Shown here: in pieces, positions 19,401 to 28,105 of the stretch | Numbering within the stretch: position 1 is the first letter of the stretch | How the letters are laid out: each line of letters starts with the position of its first letter | NCBI GenBank assembly: GCA_012515235.1 | Contig: JAAYYU010000093.1 | Span: 1-64,000, forward strand | DNA: 64,000 bases | DNA from: Candidatus Anammoximicrobium sp. | Lineage (GTDB): Bacteria; Planctomycetota; Planctomycetia; Pirellulales; Pirellulaceae | Reading direction: 5' to 3' | Notes under the pieces: generated by a model | Database searches by the model: none | What the model was told of the DNA's origin: nothing | What the model saw: only the letters and a program-made list of their open reading frames with translations | Position numbers and translations under genes: made by a program

Positions 19401-19491
19401 TTGCCGGCTTCGGTTGCTCAGCAGCGTACGCCGAGAGCCAAATCGAAATCGCGAGGGTCACCGCAAAGGGCAGAATGGTCTTGATTCTCAT
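16411..19491 (-). CDS. DUF1549/DUF1553 protein with a long N-terminal Ala-rich coiled coil
   Basis: The 1026-residue protein starts with a Sec signal peptide ending AYAAE. From about residue 40 to 495 it is almost entirely Ala/Lys/Glu/Gln heptads, a very long coiled coil. This stretch contains a 95-residue internal duplication: two copies of APAEKKADAxxQKKAAD spaced 285 bp apart in the DNA. DUF1549 follows (FIRRVYLDLTGKLPSGDEA, about residues 520-710), and then DUF1553 (VNRTWAWVMGRGII ... GWDLKHLKRLIFTSTTYQ, about 760-1010). Family members usually carry a haem-binding cytochrome c domain at the N-terminus. I see no CxxCH here, so the coil replaces it. It heads the three-gene block. Confidence 0.9.
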   Translation of the reverse strand: MRIKTILPFAVTLAISIWLSAYAAEQPKPATPQPAAPPAEVGEEAKAQANYEAAEKAARDAEAAVVPLLDALRKADAAYGAATTAARAKQQQAADAKNLAGERGAESLKQAEAAVPVAVQALADATKAKPELEKALADAQAAAIPLRQAYEAAEKAAREAEGAARAASDAAKKLDGEAREAAVQAAAMRRTVDVAKTALVRAQQNERQATERANAATKALTEAPAEKKADAEAQKKAADEALAAVKSQVAEAAAVVAAAEKTAQDFAKIAEDKKSAAAQADAKRKAAADAAAAVAKAQQAEQQAQAQANAAAKALADAPAEKKADAETQKKAADAALANAKSQVAAAAAANQAAQEAAKELLQLDAAAKQAAEQATAKRKELAAAAAALDPAQKALEQATLKAGEGVQKLAASEARKKSAEDALESLKKRIEAAKQSHVADEEAAKAAEAAAVPLKAEADKARQAYTAAKTTADEKRAQAAQAKAKLYQLIAARKMPAILERPEPPKPANGIDERVFAKLKTLGIQPVLCSDAVFIRRVYLDLTGKLPSGDEAKAFIQNPDPNKRTALIDRLLEQYAHVDYWAMRWGDVLRIKAEFPVKVWPNAAQAYHRWVWESIAQNKPYDQFARELLTSSGSNFRVGPVNFYRAIQDKTPEGIAASVALAFMGRRVQSFPPDRLAGVAVLFTQVGYKPTSEWKEEIVFWDPLHSTAVPGSTAPGIDAIPLSVTTTNQIPQALAEPLSPNAPLEAVFPDGTKVTVPPTRDPREVFAEWLIRPENPWFAKAIVNRTWAWVMGRGIIHEPDDIRDDNPPSNPELLAYLEKELVSSGWDLKHLKRLIFTSTTYQFSSIVRSDKPEATANFASYPLRRVEAEVLIDAVNRITGSSDLYTSAVPEPFTYIPKDVPAVALADGSVTDTFLTLFGRSARATGTESERVNELSSRQWIHMLNSGQIQSKLQTGPKLKALISAGGAPNEIAERLYLAILSRLPTEDDVKAAEQHAKAGVAKGNDLWIDLAWALINNPEFLLRH

Positions 19492-20361
19492 CGCAAATCG
19501 CCTTGAAGGTGAACAGTGAAGGGGTTTTTCACTAACCCCAGAGCCCTTGAATGTCTCCGTTTTTCACGGATCGCAGTATCTCAATACCCAGAACCAAATC
19601 GTCAAGGCAGGGCCTTCCGCCAAGACCTTGCCGGGCGGATCAGTTGGCAGACGTACCAAAGGATACGACTGAAAAAACGGCTGGGTTCTAACCGAGGCCT
19701 AATCTTGTGGGTTGCATCGCAGGTAGGCTATCACGATATAGCGTACCCGGCAGGGCAACCTCCTGCAACACCCTAGCCCGCTTCGAAAGCCAAGTTTTTG
19801 TGTTGTCGCCGGCCCGTTCAGCTTTTTTGCCGGCTTCGGGCCTCGCTGTATCACGATGTGCAGGATCGTCGGCTGGACTTTCAGTTCGCCCCTTGCCACA
19901 CGGCCGCTCCGCGCGTGGCCGTCACTCCACGGCAGGATTCGGGAACGCTGCAACTCGTCCCCAAAAACCGCTTCGGGCTACAGGCGGCTTGGAACGTCAT
20001 CATGCCCGCCGGCCATCATGGTCAGCGGGGACCGTCGCTTGCTCGCGGATGCCCGGAAGGCCGGACACCGCCGTGATGCACTTGATGACAGACTGTCGTC
20101 AAGAAGACTGCGCGTCCCGTCGCGGCACCGCTCAATTCCTGCATCCGCATGTGGCCAGATACAGTTGCGCGACTTGCAGTCTGTGCCAGCAGTTCGGCCA
20201 AAAGCTGGGACTGATCGCGAAGAGCGTTGGACAAGATCCGGCCGAATTCTTCAAGTGCATCCTCATCCGCCCTATCCCAGGCGCGCTGTTTGCGACAGGG
20301 GTACATCAGTCGTTTGGGCGCTCGAGTCGCCAACCGCACGTCGAGATTTAAGGAGCAACTC
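19492..20361. other. 870-bp intergenic region without a convincing gene
   Basis: This lies between the divergently transcribed DUF1549 gene and YXWGXW gene. Just upstream of the DUF1549 start are two overlapping perfect 6-bp dyads: AGTGAA/TTCACT at 19515-19533 and GGGGTT/AACCCC at 19521-19539. They are possible leader hairpin or operator elements. Short open frames exist on both strands at 19.7-20.6 kb, but none has a ribosome-binding site together with plausible composition. The stretch 20040-20350 keeps a protein-like reading on both strands and might be a decayed gene; I could not identify it. Confidence 0.5.
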
Positions 20362-22770
20362 ATGATGATCGACCGTTGGACATGTTGGGCCGTGACCGCC
20401 ATTGCGGTGGCGGGCCTTGTCGTCACCGGTGTGTCAACCTGTGGTGCGGCCGAGTCGAGTCTGTCCGCTGCTCCGGGGGCTGTCGAGGTCGCCGAGCCCC
20501 TGCTCCGCGGGCCGCTGCACGAAGCGTTTGCGGAACCAGTCCAAATGGATCCGCAGCCTGCGACGATCGTTCCCAAACAGCCCCCGGAACCGATCGAAGA
20601 ACTGCCGCCGGAAGCCAAGCCGGTGGATGAGGATGTAATCTGGATTCCGGGTTATTGGGCGTGGGACGAGGAGCGGGAGGATTTCATTTACGTCAGCGGC
20701 GTCTGGCGAGTGCCCCCGCAGGGTCGCCGCTGGGTACCCGGTTACTGGACCCCGGCGGGCGGGGGCTATCAATGGGTTTCCGGGTTCTGGGCGCCGATCG
20801 AGGTGGAGGAAGTGCAATACCTGCCCGATCCGCCGGAAAGCCTCGAATCCGGCCCGAACAGCCCGTCTCCATCGAGCGAGCACTACTGGGTCAGCGGAAA
20901 TTGGTGCTACCGGGACGATCGATACGCCTGGCGGCCCGGCTACTGGAACACTTTTCGCGAGGGTTGGGTCTGGGTGCCGTCGCATTATGTCTGGACGCCC
21001 CAAGGCGTCGTGTTCATCGACGGGTATTGGGACTGCCCGTTGTCGCGGCGCGGCGTCGTGTTTGCACCGGTTTGGTTCTCCCAGCCAGCCTACCTGAGCC
21101 GTGCTTTCTACTATACGCCCAGCGTCGTGATCGACGTTTCGCATCTGCTGATGCACTTGTTCGTCCATCCGCGCAGAGGCCACTACTACTGGGGCGATTA
21201 CTACGATTTCCACGCCCGCCGCGGCCAGCATTTCTATCCGTGCTTCGACTACCACGGCCGGCACGGTTACGATCCGGTGTTCGCCTACTACGACGCCTTT
21301 CACCGGCATCGGCATATCGACTACACGCAGCGTCTGCGCGGCTGGCATGACTACTTCCGCCAGCACAAGGAATATCGCCCCCCGCACACGCTGCACGCCC
21401 AGGCCCAGCTCGCCGCGCGTGTAAAACACCACGCGGACCTGAAGTACGCCATGCTGGGCAGCAGACTGGACGACGTCTTGTCGGGACGCGGCCAGTTGCC
21501 GGGACGCGGCGGGCCGGCGCACTTCGAGCGCATCACCCCAACACATCGTCAGGCCTGGATCGACGCGGCCAAGCAAACGCGGGAGTTGACGCACCGGCGG
21601 ATCGATGTCGAGACGGGCCACCGCCGCGATCTCGAAGCTCGCCACAAGCTGCCGGCAAGCATGGAAGGCCCACCGAAAATTGGGGGCAAGCCCGACGCGT
21701 CCAAGCCGCCGATGAAACTGAGACTCCCCGACCTGCCACGGGTCGCCGGCTCTCGAGTCGCCCGAGCGGCTCCGGAACGCCTGGACAAGCCGAAATCGGT
21801 CGAACGCCTCGAAGTTCCCAAGATCGAACGGGGCGGCTTTGGGTCCGAGCGGACGAGAACGGATTGGGGGACGCTCCGCGACCAGCCCAAGCCGCCCGAA
21901 CGCGACGCCGCCCGCCCGACGATCCGGTCGCTGCCGGACGTGTCGCAACCGCGTCCGGGCGGTGCCACGCCGTCGCGTCGCGAGACGCCCCGGATCGAGA
22001 CGCGCCGGATCGAAACGCCCCAGATTTGGACGCCCCGGATCGAAGCGTCCAAAACCGGAGCGACGAAGACTGAGACTTTCCACAGCGGAACTGCGCGCGT
22101 TCCTGAATTCCGCAGGCCTGAGCTGGGATCGGTTCGACAATCGCCGTCCGCCCGGAACGTCAACCAGGACGCCCCCACGGTCGCCAACCCGCGATCGGTG
22201 CCGAGCCTGGACCGCGCGCCCAGCGTCAAGCTGCCCGACCGGGAGGCGACCGTACGCACGCTGCCGACGCCCGGCCGGACGCCAAGCGTCAGACTGCCTG
22301 ATCGGCAGCCAAGCCTGCAGACGGCGCCAAGCCTCGACCGTGCACCCAGCTTCAAGCTGCCCGACCGGGGGACGACCGTACGCACGCTGCCGACGCCCGG
22401 CCGGACGCCGAGCGTCACTCTGCCTGATCGGCAGCCAAGCCCGCGGACGGCGCCGAGCCTGAACCGTGCGTCCAGTTTCAAGCTGCCCGACCGGAATTTC
22501 AGCCCGTACAGGACGAGTCCGCGAATCGAATCACCGTCGGCGGCAAGGCATGAAGTGCTTCGTCCCCCGGTCTCGGTTCCCAAGTTTCCGTCCGCCACGG
22601 CATCGCCATCGCGCAATCTGCCATCCCGCAGTCTGCCAAGTGTGCAAAGCCGCAGCAGTGTCCCGCGGCCGGAGTTCAAGAGCCGCGAGGCTTCCGGCTC
22701 GCGATCCGCGCCGTCCCGCGTCGACCACGGCCCGCCGGGAGGAAGGCCCGGCAGCGGGAAAAAGCGCTAG
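20362..22770 (+). CDS. Large YXWGXW-repeat exported protein with Pro/Arg-rich repetitive tail
   Basis: This 802-residue protein has an N-terminal hydrophobic signal (AVTAIAVAGLVVTGV). Residues about 90-250 hold at least six aromatic repeats of the YXWGXW type (WIPGYWAW, YVSGVWRV, WVPGYWTP, WVSGFWAP, WVSGNWCY, WRPGYWN). A His/Tyr-rich segment follows (about 265-350: RGHYYWGDYYDFHARRGQHFY). The C-terminal half is basic, low-complexity and Pro/Ser/Arg-rich, including a 42-residue tandem repeat at 22204-22500 and an earlier string of ETPRIE-like hexads. The family is of unknown function and is thought to be an envelope protein. AAGGAG at 20350-20355 supports the start. It converges on the PHP gene with only 23 bp between them. 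Confidence 0.85.
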   Translation: MMIDRWTCWAVTAIAVAGLVVTGVSTCGAAESSLSAAPGAVEVAEPLLRGPLHEAFAEPVQMDPQPATIVPKQPPEPIEELPPEAKPVDEDVIWIPGYWAWDEEREDFIYVSGVWRVPPQGRRWVPGYWTPAGGGYQWVSGFWAPIEVEEVQYLPDPPESLESGPNSPSPSSEHYWVSGNWCYRDDRYAWRPGYWNTFREGWVWVPSHYVWTPQGVVFIDGYWDCPLSRRGVVFAPVWFSQPAYLSRAFYYTPSVVIDVSHLLMHLFVHPRRGHYYWGDYYDFHARRGQHFYPCFDYHGRHGYDPVFAYYDAFHRHRHIDYTQRLRGWHDYFRQHKEYRPPHTLHAQAQLAARVKHHADLKYAMLGSRLDDVLSGRGQLPGRGGPAHFERITPTHRQAWIDAAKQTRELTHRRIDVETGHRRDLEARHKLPASMEGPPKIGGKPDASKPPMKLRLPDLPRVAGSRVARAAPERLDKPKSVERLEVPKIERGGFGSERTRTDWGTLRDQPKPPERDAARPTIRSLPDVSQPRPGGATPSRRETPRIETRRIETPQIWTPRIEASKTGATKTETFHSGTARVPEFRRPELGSVRQSPSARNVNQDAPTVANPRSVPSLDRAPSVKLPDREATVRTLPTPGRTPSVRLPDRQPSLQTAPSLDRAPSFKLPDRGTTVRTLPTPGRTPSVTLPDRQPSPRTAPSLNRASSFKLPDRNFSPYRTSPRIESPSAARHEVLRPPVSVPKFPSATASPSRNLPSRSLPSVQSRSSVPRPEFKSREASGSRSAPSRVDHGPPGGRPGSGKKR
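22204..22500 (+). repeat. 126-bp in-frame tandem repeat (42 residues), about 2.4 copies
   Basis: Copies begin at 22204, 22330 and 22456 (partial). Each encodes SLDRAPS, then KLPDR, then TVRTLPTPGRTPS, then LPDRQPS. The repeat stays in frame inside the YXWGXW gene, and the divergence between copies is mostly at single codons. Confidence 0.85.
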
Positions 22771-22793
22771 AGTCTGTGCCGGGGGCCGCCGCT

Positions 22794-23684
22794 TCAAGCG
22801 ACGGCCGGCCAGGGCGGATCGGCCGACCACTGCGCGATGCCTGCCGGCGTTGCCGGCCGGGACTGCACGCGTTTGCGGGCGACCGCGATCGGCACATCCG
22901 TCCGAACGCGGTTGACGAAGTAGCTGACGCAGTCGTAACCGCACTGTTCCAGCAGATCCAACGCCTGCAGGAAGCCGTCGCCGACGCGTTCCGGATCGTG
23001 CGCGTCGGCGCCGACGACCACCGGAATTTTCCGCTGGCGCGCCTCGACGAGCATTTGCGGAAAGGGATTCATCTCCGCGATTTCCTTGTGCTTGCCGGAC
23101 GTGTTCAACTCCAGCGCGACGCCGGTCGCCGCGATGCGGTCCAACGCCTGACAGACGTCGTCCATGATCCGCTCCGGCAGCCACTCGTCCGGCCGCTCGT
23201 TCTTGATCACGTCCGGATGCGACAGGCAATCGAACAATCCCGTCTCGGCCGCTTGGGCCAGCAGCCGGAAGTAGGCCCGCTGCGTTTCCACCGCGCCGGC
23301 ACCGCCGTATCGCTGCCGGAATTCCGGGACGTGAGGATGCACCGAGCCGAGCACGTATTGAAAATCCGCCAACTGCAATTGGTGCTCCAGCCAGCATTCG
23401 TAACCGGGCAGGTAGTCGGCCTCGATCCCCAGTCGCACGTCGATCCGGCCGCGCCACACCTGCCGCGCCCGAAAGACCAACCGCAGATACTCGTCGAATT
23501 CAGCCACCGACATCCGGATCGACGGTGAATACCGGGCCGGCATGGGGTTGTGACAAGTCACCAACAAGCCTTGAAATCCCCGTTGCAACGCGACGGCCGC
23601 ATAGTCTTGGGGGTCGCCGACCGCGTGCCTGCAGAGTGTTGTGTGAGTGTGTGTTTCGTACAGCAGAGATTTCAGTCCAGACAT
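22794..23684 (-). CDS. PHP-domain phosphatase, histidinol-phosphatase type
   Basis: This 296-residue cytoplasmic protein has every PHP metal ligand in place: THTH (His12, His14), His20, CHN (His45), GIEAD (Glu88), SVHPH (His116), SHPD (His156) and GADAHDPERVG (Asp227, His229). This pattern and length fit the HisK/HisJ group, which removes phosphate from L-histidinol phosphate in histidine synthesis. Other PHP phosphoesterases have the same ligands and no his gene is nearby, so the substrate is not certain. AAGGAAG precedes the ATG. Confidence 0.85.
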   Translation of the reverse strand: MSGLKSLLYETHTHTTLCRHAVGDPQDYAAVALQRGFQGLLVTCHNPMPARYSPSIRMSVAEFDEYLRLVFRARQVWRGRIDVRLGIEADYLPGYECWLEHQLQLADFQYVLGSVHPHVPEFRQRYGGAGAVETQRAYFRLLAQAAETGLFDCLSHPDVIKNERPDEWLPERIMDDVCQALDRIAATGVALELNTSGKHKEIAEMNPFPQMLVEARQRKIPVVVGADAHDPERVGDGFLQALDLLEQCGYDCVSYFVNRVRTDVPIAVARKRVQSRPATPAGIAQWSADPPWPAVA

Positions 23685-23857
23685 GCTCTTCCTTCTTCTT
23701 TCCGTTCATGCCCCTCGCGACGCTCCATCGCCGCGCCATGCCGCCAGATTATACACGCCAGCGTGAGTTTGTGATGAGCGATTTGTGAAGATTGGTTGAA
23801 CAGCGCAAGGAAATCGCGTTCTGGTTCGCTGCTAGCACCCAACGGGATTTCGGTGCC

Positions 23858-23954
23858 GGGGTCAGGCTTACAGAATTCAATTTTGGCCGAGCTTCGTATC
23901 AGCCAGCCGGTACGACCTTGCTCGGCCAAAACTGAATTCTGTAAGCCTGACCCC
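23858..23954 (+). repeat. 97-bp palindromic repeat, copy 1
   Basis: The arms begin GGGGTCAGGCTTACAGAATT and are about 35 bp, with one mismatch, around a loop of about 27 nt. The loop side contains CGACCTTGCTCGGCC, which sets the orientation. It lies between the PHP gene and queE, outside any gene. The length is the same as copies 2 and 3. Apart from this element and short spacers, 23685-24051 contains nothing else I can identify. Confidence 0.9.
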
Positions 23955-24051
23955 GATTCGCTCAACGGTGCCATCAGGGACGGATCCTTCGCTGTCCATT
24001 TGCGTTGGGCGTCTCCATTTCCGTTGGGCACCGGCATTCCATCAAGGCGCG

Positions 24052-24738
24052 TCACGTCCCCCGCCGCAGGCCGAACCACTCGATCTGACGCCGCGGGCAG
24101 AAGTGAAAGGCGTGCTGTTGACAGTAGTCCGCCAGCCACGCGCCGATCCGGTCCAGTTCGTCGATGTCGATGCCTAGCGGCATGAGCAGCACGCGCGAGC
24201 GGTCGATTTCGGGGAACTGGTCCAGGTACCGCAGGACTTCATCGCAGTCGGCCGGCACGCCGATCACGAACTTGAACTGGTAATCGTACTCGGCGACCAG
24301 CCGCCGGATCACGTCCGGGACGTGGCGAGAATGCTCGTGTCGCCTTCGCCAGCTGCCCGCCAGGCGTGCCTCCGGAGTAGAATTCGACAGCTTGGGACTG
24401 ATCGACATCAGATCGCAGTCCAGCGGCAGAAACAGCGTCCCAGCGGTTTCGATCGTGATGTGCCGCCCGGTGGCCCGCAGCCCCGCACACAACGGGATCA
24501 ACTCGGCAAACAACATCGGCTCGCCGCCGGTCAGGACGACGTGGCCGGCCCCGAACCGGCCGGCCTGCGCCAGAATCTCCTCGACCGACAGGTCCTCGCC
24601 CTCCGGGTACCACGAGGCGAACGGCGTATCGCAGAACCAGCATCGCAGATTGCAGCCCGCGGCGCGCACGAACACGCTGGGGGTTCCCGTCAGGATGCCT
24701 TCGCCCTGCACCGATTCGTAGATTTCGCACACGCGCAT
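24052..24738 (-). CDS. queE: 7-carboxy-7-deazaguanine synthase
   Basis: This 228-residue radical SAM enzyme makes the ring contraction step that produces 7-carboxy-7-deazaguanine in queuosine (7-deazaguanine) synthesis. The [4Fe-4S]-binding CxxxCxxC is CNLRCWFC (Cys29, Cys33, Cys36). The N-terminal [10 protein letters not shown] is the family signature. LTGGEPML and ETAGT are the expected SAM- and substrate-binding segments, and SPKLSNS follows. It is divergent from queF across an 87-bp shared promoter region, and queG is close by. Confidence 0.95.
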   Translation of the reverse strand: MRVCEIYESVQGEGILTGTPSVFVRAAGCNLRCWFCDTPFASWYPEGEDLSVEEILAQAGRFGAGHVVLTGGEPMLFAELIPLCAGLRATGRHITIETAGTLFLPLDCDLMSISPKLSNSTPEARLAGSWRRRHEHSRHVPDVIRRLVAEYDYQFKFVIGVPADCDEVLRYLDQFPEIDRSRVLLMPLGIDIDELDRIGAWLADYCQQHAFHFCPRRQIEWFGLRRGT

Positions 24739-24825
24739 CAGCCGCTGTCCCCTTCCGCTTTTCCATCATCATGCCAAAATGGGGCCTGTTTGCAGAGTCC
24801 ACATCGGCACAGGGGAACACGGGAC

Positions 24826-25185
24826 ATGCCGTCCAATTTTCGCGATCCACTCGAAACGTTCGACAATCAGTTTCCGGAGCGGGATTACACGATCGAAATC
24901 CGCTGTCCGGAGTTCACGTCGGTTTGCCCGAAGACGGGCCAGCCGGACTTCGGCGTGCTGACGTTCATCTACACGCCGGACAAGAAGTGCGTCGAGTTGA
25001 AGAGCCTGAAGTTGTACTTGCAGCAGTACCGCAACGAAGGCATTTTCTACGAACACGCGACCAACCGCATCCTGGACGACTTCGTGGCCGTCGTCCAGCC
25101 GCGGCGGGTCGTGCTGATGGCCGAATTCAGCGCCCGCGGCGGAATCACGACCAACGTGACGGCCAGCTACGAGGGCCAGCGGTAA
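24826..25185 (+). CDS. queF: NADPH-dependent 7-cyano-7-deazaguanine (preQ0) reductase, short form
   Basis: This 119-residue enzyme reduces preQ0 to preQ1. [12 protein letters not shown] holds the nucleophile Cys34 and the general acid Asp41. [11 protein letters not shown] (residues 55-65) is the QueF motif for NADPH binding. The length matches the unimodular YkvM/QueF class. It is divergent from queE. The gap to the queG stop is only 68 bp, tail to tail. Confidence 0.95.
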   Translation: MPSNFRDPLETFDNQFPERDYTIEIRCPEFTSVCPKTGQPDFGVLTFIYTPDKKCVELKSLKLYLQQYRNEGIFYEHATNRILDDFVAVVQPRRVVLMAEFSARGGITTNVTASYEGQR

Positions 25186-25253
25186 AGCCGTCCGACGGTT
25201 TGAACCCAGAAGCCCGATGCTCGCGCAAGGCGAGCAGGGTTCCTGCACACTTC

Positions 25254-26390
25254 TCACGCGCCGCACGTTTTCGGACTCAGTGCAGCGGCGATTTCGTCCC
25301 GGACCTGCGGATCGTCTTCCTGGGCCAGCCGGTCCTGCAGCGAGCGTCGCGCGCGGGGGTCTGCATACCGGCCCAAGGCCCAGGCGCAGGCCCCGCGCAC
25401 CAGCGGCTCCGCGTCCTGAAGTCCGCGCATCAAGGCGTCGATCAATTCGCCGGTGCGCTGGCAGCCCGCCACGAGGGCCGCGTTGCGCAACAGGCCGCGC
25501 CGCTTGGCACGCCACAACGGCGTCCGGCGAAATCGCGCTCGGAAGGCGTCGTCCGTCCAGGCGAACAGTTCCGCCAACGGCACCGGGTTGGCCTCGGCGG
25601 CGGGAGCGAAGGCGGATTCACCGCTGACCGGCGCCCGCCGGTTCCACGGGCACACCTCCTGGCAGATGTCACAGCCGAACAGCCAATCGCCGGCTGCGGC
25701 GCGCAACGGCGCTGGCACCGAATCCCGCAGTTCGATCGTCAAGTAGCTGAGGCAGCGCGTGGCATCCAAGACGTAGGGCTGAAGCAAGGCTTGGGTGGGG
25801 CAGGCGTCCAGACAGTCGCGGCAAGTCCCACAGTAATCGTGCTCGTGCGGCGAATCGTAAGCCAGTTCCAGATCCGTGAGCAGCGCGGCCAGAAAGAACC
25901 AGCTGCCGGCCTGCCGGTTGATGAGCATGGTGTTCTTGCCGATCCAGCCCAATCCGGCCAGGCGGCCGAATTCCCGCTCCAGCAGCGGGGCCGTGTCCAC
26001 CACGCCGCGGACCGAGACGCCGGGCTCCCGTTCCGCCAGCCACCGGGCCAGTTGCCGCAGCCGCTGGCGAATCACGTCGTGATAGTCGGCCTCGCCCCAG
26101 GCATAGCGCGAAATGCGGCCTTGCCCGGCTCGGCACGCCGCCGGCTCCGCCGTGCGGTACGGCATCCCCAGCATGACCAGGCTGCGGACGCCGGCCAGGA
26201 TGTGACGCGGATGCTCGTACGCCTCCCGGCGGGCCGCCAGATAGTGCATCTCGCCGGCATAGCCCGCCTCCAGCCAGGCTCGAAAATGACGCCGGCCGGT
26301 CGGCGCAACCGCCGGACAGACGCCCACCAAGCCGAACCCGGCGCGCCGTGCCTCGGACTTCAAGTCCCGTGTCAACTGGTCGTCGAGCAA
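25254..26390 (-). CDS. queG: Epoxyqueuosine reductase
   Basis: This 378-residue cobalamin-dependent iron-sulfur enzyme reduces epoxyqueuosine to queuosine in tRNA. Two [4Fe-4S] cluster motifs are present: CGTCRDCLDACP and CDICQEVCPWN. The N-terminal half carries the conserved GWIGKNTMLI. The C-terminal 70 residues resemble HEAT repeats, as in the long QueG form. I chose a TTG start at 26390 because GGGGAG sits 8 nt upstream and the first residues (LDDQLTRDLKSEARRAGF) align with family N-termini. Confidence 0.94.
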   Translation of the reverse strand: MLDDQLTRDLKSEARRAGFGLVGVCPAVAPTGRRHFRAWLEAGYAGEMHYLAARREAYEHPRHILAGVRSLVMLGMPYRTAEPAACRAGQGRISRYAWGEADYHDVIRQRLRQLARWLAEREPGVSVRGVVDTAPLLEREFGRLAGLGWIGKNTMLINRQAGSWFFLAALLTDLELAYDSPHEHDYCGTCRDCLDACPTQALLQPYVLDATRCLSYLTIELRDSVPAPLRAAAGDWLFGCDICQEVCPWNRRAPVSGESAFAPAAEANPVPLAELFAWTDDAFRARFRRTPLWRAKRRGLLRNAALVAGCQRTGELIDALMRGLQDAEPLVRGACAWALGRYADPRARRSLQDRLAQEDDPQVRDEIAAALSPKTCGA

Positions 26391-26461
26391 TCAGAATTCT
26401 CCCCACAGCAAGGTTCCGCGGTCCGCCCGCTGCGCCGGCCGACCGAGCGTTTCCCCCGCGC

Positions 26462-27892
26462 TCATCTTCCAGGCAAAGCACACGTCCGTTGTTCCGCCGC
26501 GGCATCGCGGACCGACCGGCGATGCCACCAACTGGCCAACACGGACCCGGAGACGTTCATCCAAGGCCCGAAGATCGCGGGCGCAAGCGCCGCGGCGGGA
26601 CTCTGCAGCACGTTGATCGCCAACCCGGAGGCCATGCCGCCGTTTTGCAGCCCCACCTCGAGGGCCACGGTGCGGCACATCGTCTCGCTCATTCCCAGCA
26701 GCTTCGCGCTCCAGTAGCCGACAAGGTACCCGGTCGTGTTGTGGATGACCGCCGCGGCAATCAAGGCCAGGCCGACGGTCAGCAACTGCTCGCGGGACCG
26801 CGACGTGATGATCGCAATGATCACGCAGATGCCCGCCATCGAGACCACGGGCAGGGCTTTGTCCATCCAGTCGTCGGGCCCCCGGAGCACGATGCTGACC
26901 GCCAACTTGGCCGCCGCGACCGCCGCAAGCAACAACAGGCCGATCAGCGCGCCGCCGCGCAAGGCCAGCACCCAATCGACGACCGGTTCCGGCAGGACCC
27001 CGCTCAGGACGCGCTCGTTCACCAGGCTGACACCCGCCGCCGCCAGGCTGCTGGCCACGGCGATCAGCGCCACCGGACCCACACGCTGGAGCCAGGCAGC
27101 GCGGCTGTACAGGATCCTGTTCGCAATCAAGCCGGCCACCGTGGGCACGATCACCATGTTCAGGATCGACAGCATCATTTCCCAGAAGTCGATCGGCACC
27201 AGCCGGCCGGCCAACAATTTCATAATCAACGGCGTCATCACGGGCGAGAGCAGCGTCGAGCAGGCGGTCATCGTCACGGACAACGCCACGTCGCCGCGGG
27301 CCAGATAGGTCATCAGATTGGAAGCCACGCCGCCGGGCACGGAGCCGATCAGAATCACACCGGCCGCAATTTCCGGCTCGAATCCGAACGCGGCCGCAAT
27401 GCTCATTCCCACCACAGGCATCACGCTAAACTGCAGCACCATGCCGGCAAACACGGGCCACGGCATGGCCAACACGCGCGTGAAATCCCGGACGCTGAGC
27501 GTCGTGCCCATGCCGAACATGATAATCTGGATCAAGGGGACGATCAGCACCTTCAGGTCCACCCCGAACCATTTGCCGAACGCGGCAGGATAGAACATCG
27601 ACGCGGCGACGAACGCCACGACCCACACCGTGAACGCCACGCCGCGCAACGCCGCATGCCCCATGAACGCCACGGCCAGCGCCGCAAACAGAAGCACGAC
27701 CGCCGGCCCGATCAGCGACGGATGCCCCGCCGCCGCGGAAACCAACGCCGCGACAACCGCGATCAGGCTCACAGAAAAACCGGTCCAGCAGATCGACCGA
27801 CTCGTTGCCGCCACGGCGGAAAGCCTTTCTCTGCTCGATGTCCACAACTCGACGTTCTCACCGCAGGAAGTCCTTTCGGTCTCCGTTGCCAT
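26462..27892 (-). CDS. Bile acid:sodium symporter (BASS) family membrane transporter
   Basis: The protein is about 476 residues, with roughly ten or more hydrophobic segments starting near residue 38. GVILIGSVPGGVASNLMTYLARGDVALS and the later ALEVGLQNGGMASGLAI are the two crossover motifs of the BASS/SBF family, which couples sodium entry to uptake of organic anions. It has an extra pair of membrane segments at the N-terminus compared with the usual 300-330 residue members. No good ribosome-binding site was found. The ATG at 27892 is chosen over a TTG at 27961, and a start further downstream is possible. The gap to queG is 71 bp on the same strand. Confidence 0.85.
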   Translation of the reverse strand: MATETERTSCGENVELWTSSRERLSAVAATSRSICWTGFSVSLIAVVAALVSAAAGHPSLIGPAVVLLFAALAVAFMGHAALRGVAFTVWVVAFVAASMFYPAAFGKWFGVDLKVLIVPLIQIIMFGMGTTLSVRDFTRVLAMPWPVFAGMVLQFSVMPVVGMSIAAAFGFEPEIAAGVILIGSVPGGVASNLMTYLARGDVALSVTMTACSTLLSPVMTPLIMKLLAGRLVPIDFWEMMLSILNMVIVPTVAGLIANRILYSRAAWLQRVGPVALIAVASSLAAAGVSLVNERVLSGVLPEPVVDWVLALRGGALIGLLLLAAVAAAKLAVSIVLRGPDDWMDKALPVVSMAGICVIIAIITSRSREQLLTVGLALIAAAVIHNTTGYLVGYWSAKLLGMSETMCRTVALEVGLQNGGMASGLAINVLQSPAAALAPAIFGPWMNVSGSVLASWWHRRSVRDAAAEQRTCALPGR

Positions 27893-28105
27893 GATACCCG
27901 ACGCTTCGGACGCAAGGAACCAAGCCGCACGCGGGCGGCGAAAAAACGCCTGGGGCAGCAAGGTTCCGACGCGATGTGCCGCGGGTCTTGACTGGCGAGC
28001 ATCCCCCGCCGATCATCAGCGGTGTCGGTTGGTGGTTGTGACGTCCAAGGGAACCCCGGAATTGGCGCCTGACGGACAAGGAAAATGGGGGACAGGAAGA
28101 TGCGA

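Noticed and set aside
19707-20351. Possible 214-codon gene before the YXWGXW gene
   Set aside because: No ribosome-binding site, odd composition and no recognisable domain. Kept only as a possible relic in the intergenic entry.
24739-24825. preQ1 riboswitch upstream of queE or queF
   Set aside because: I could not find the short H-type pseudoknot pattern with an A-rich tail in the 87-bp gap.
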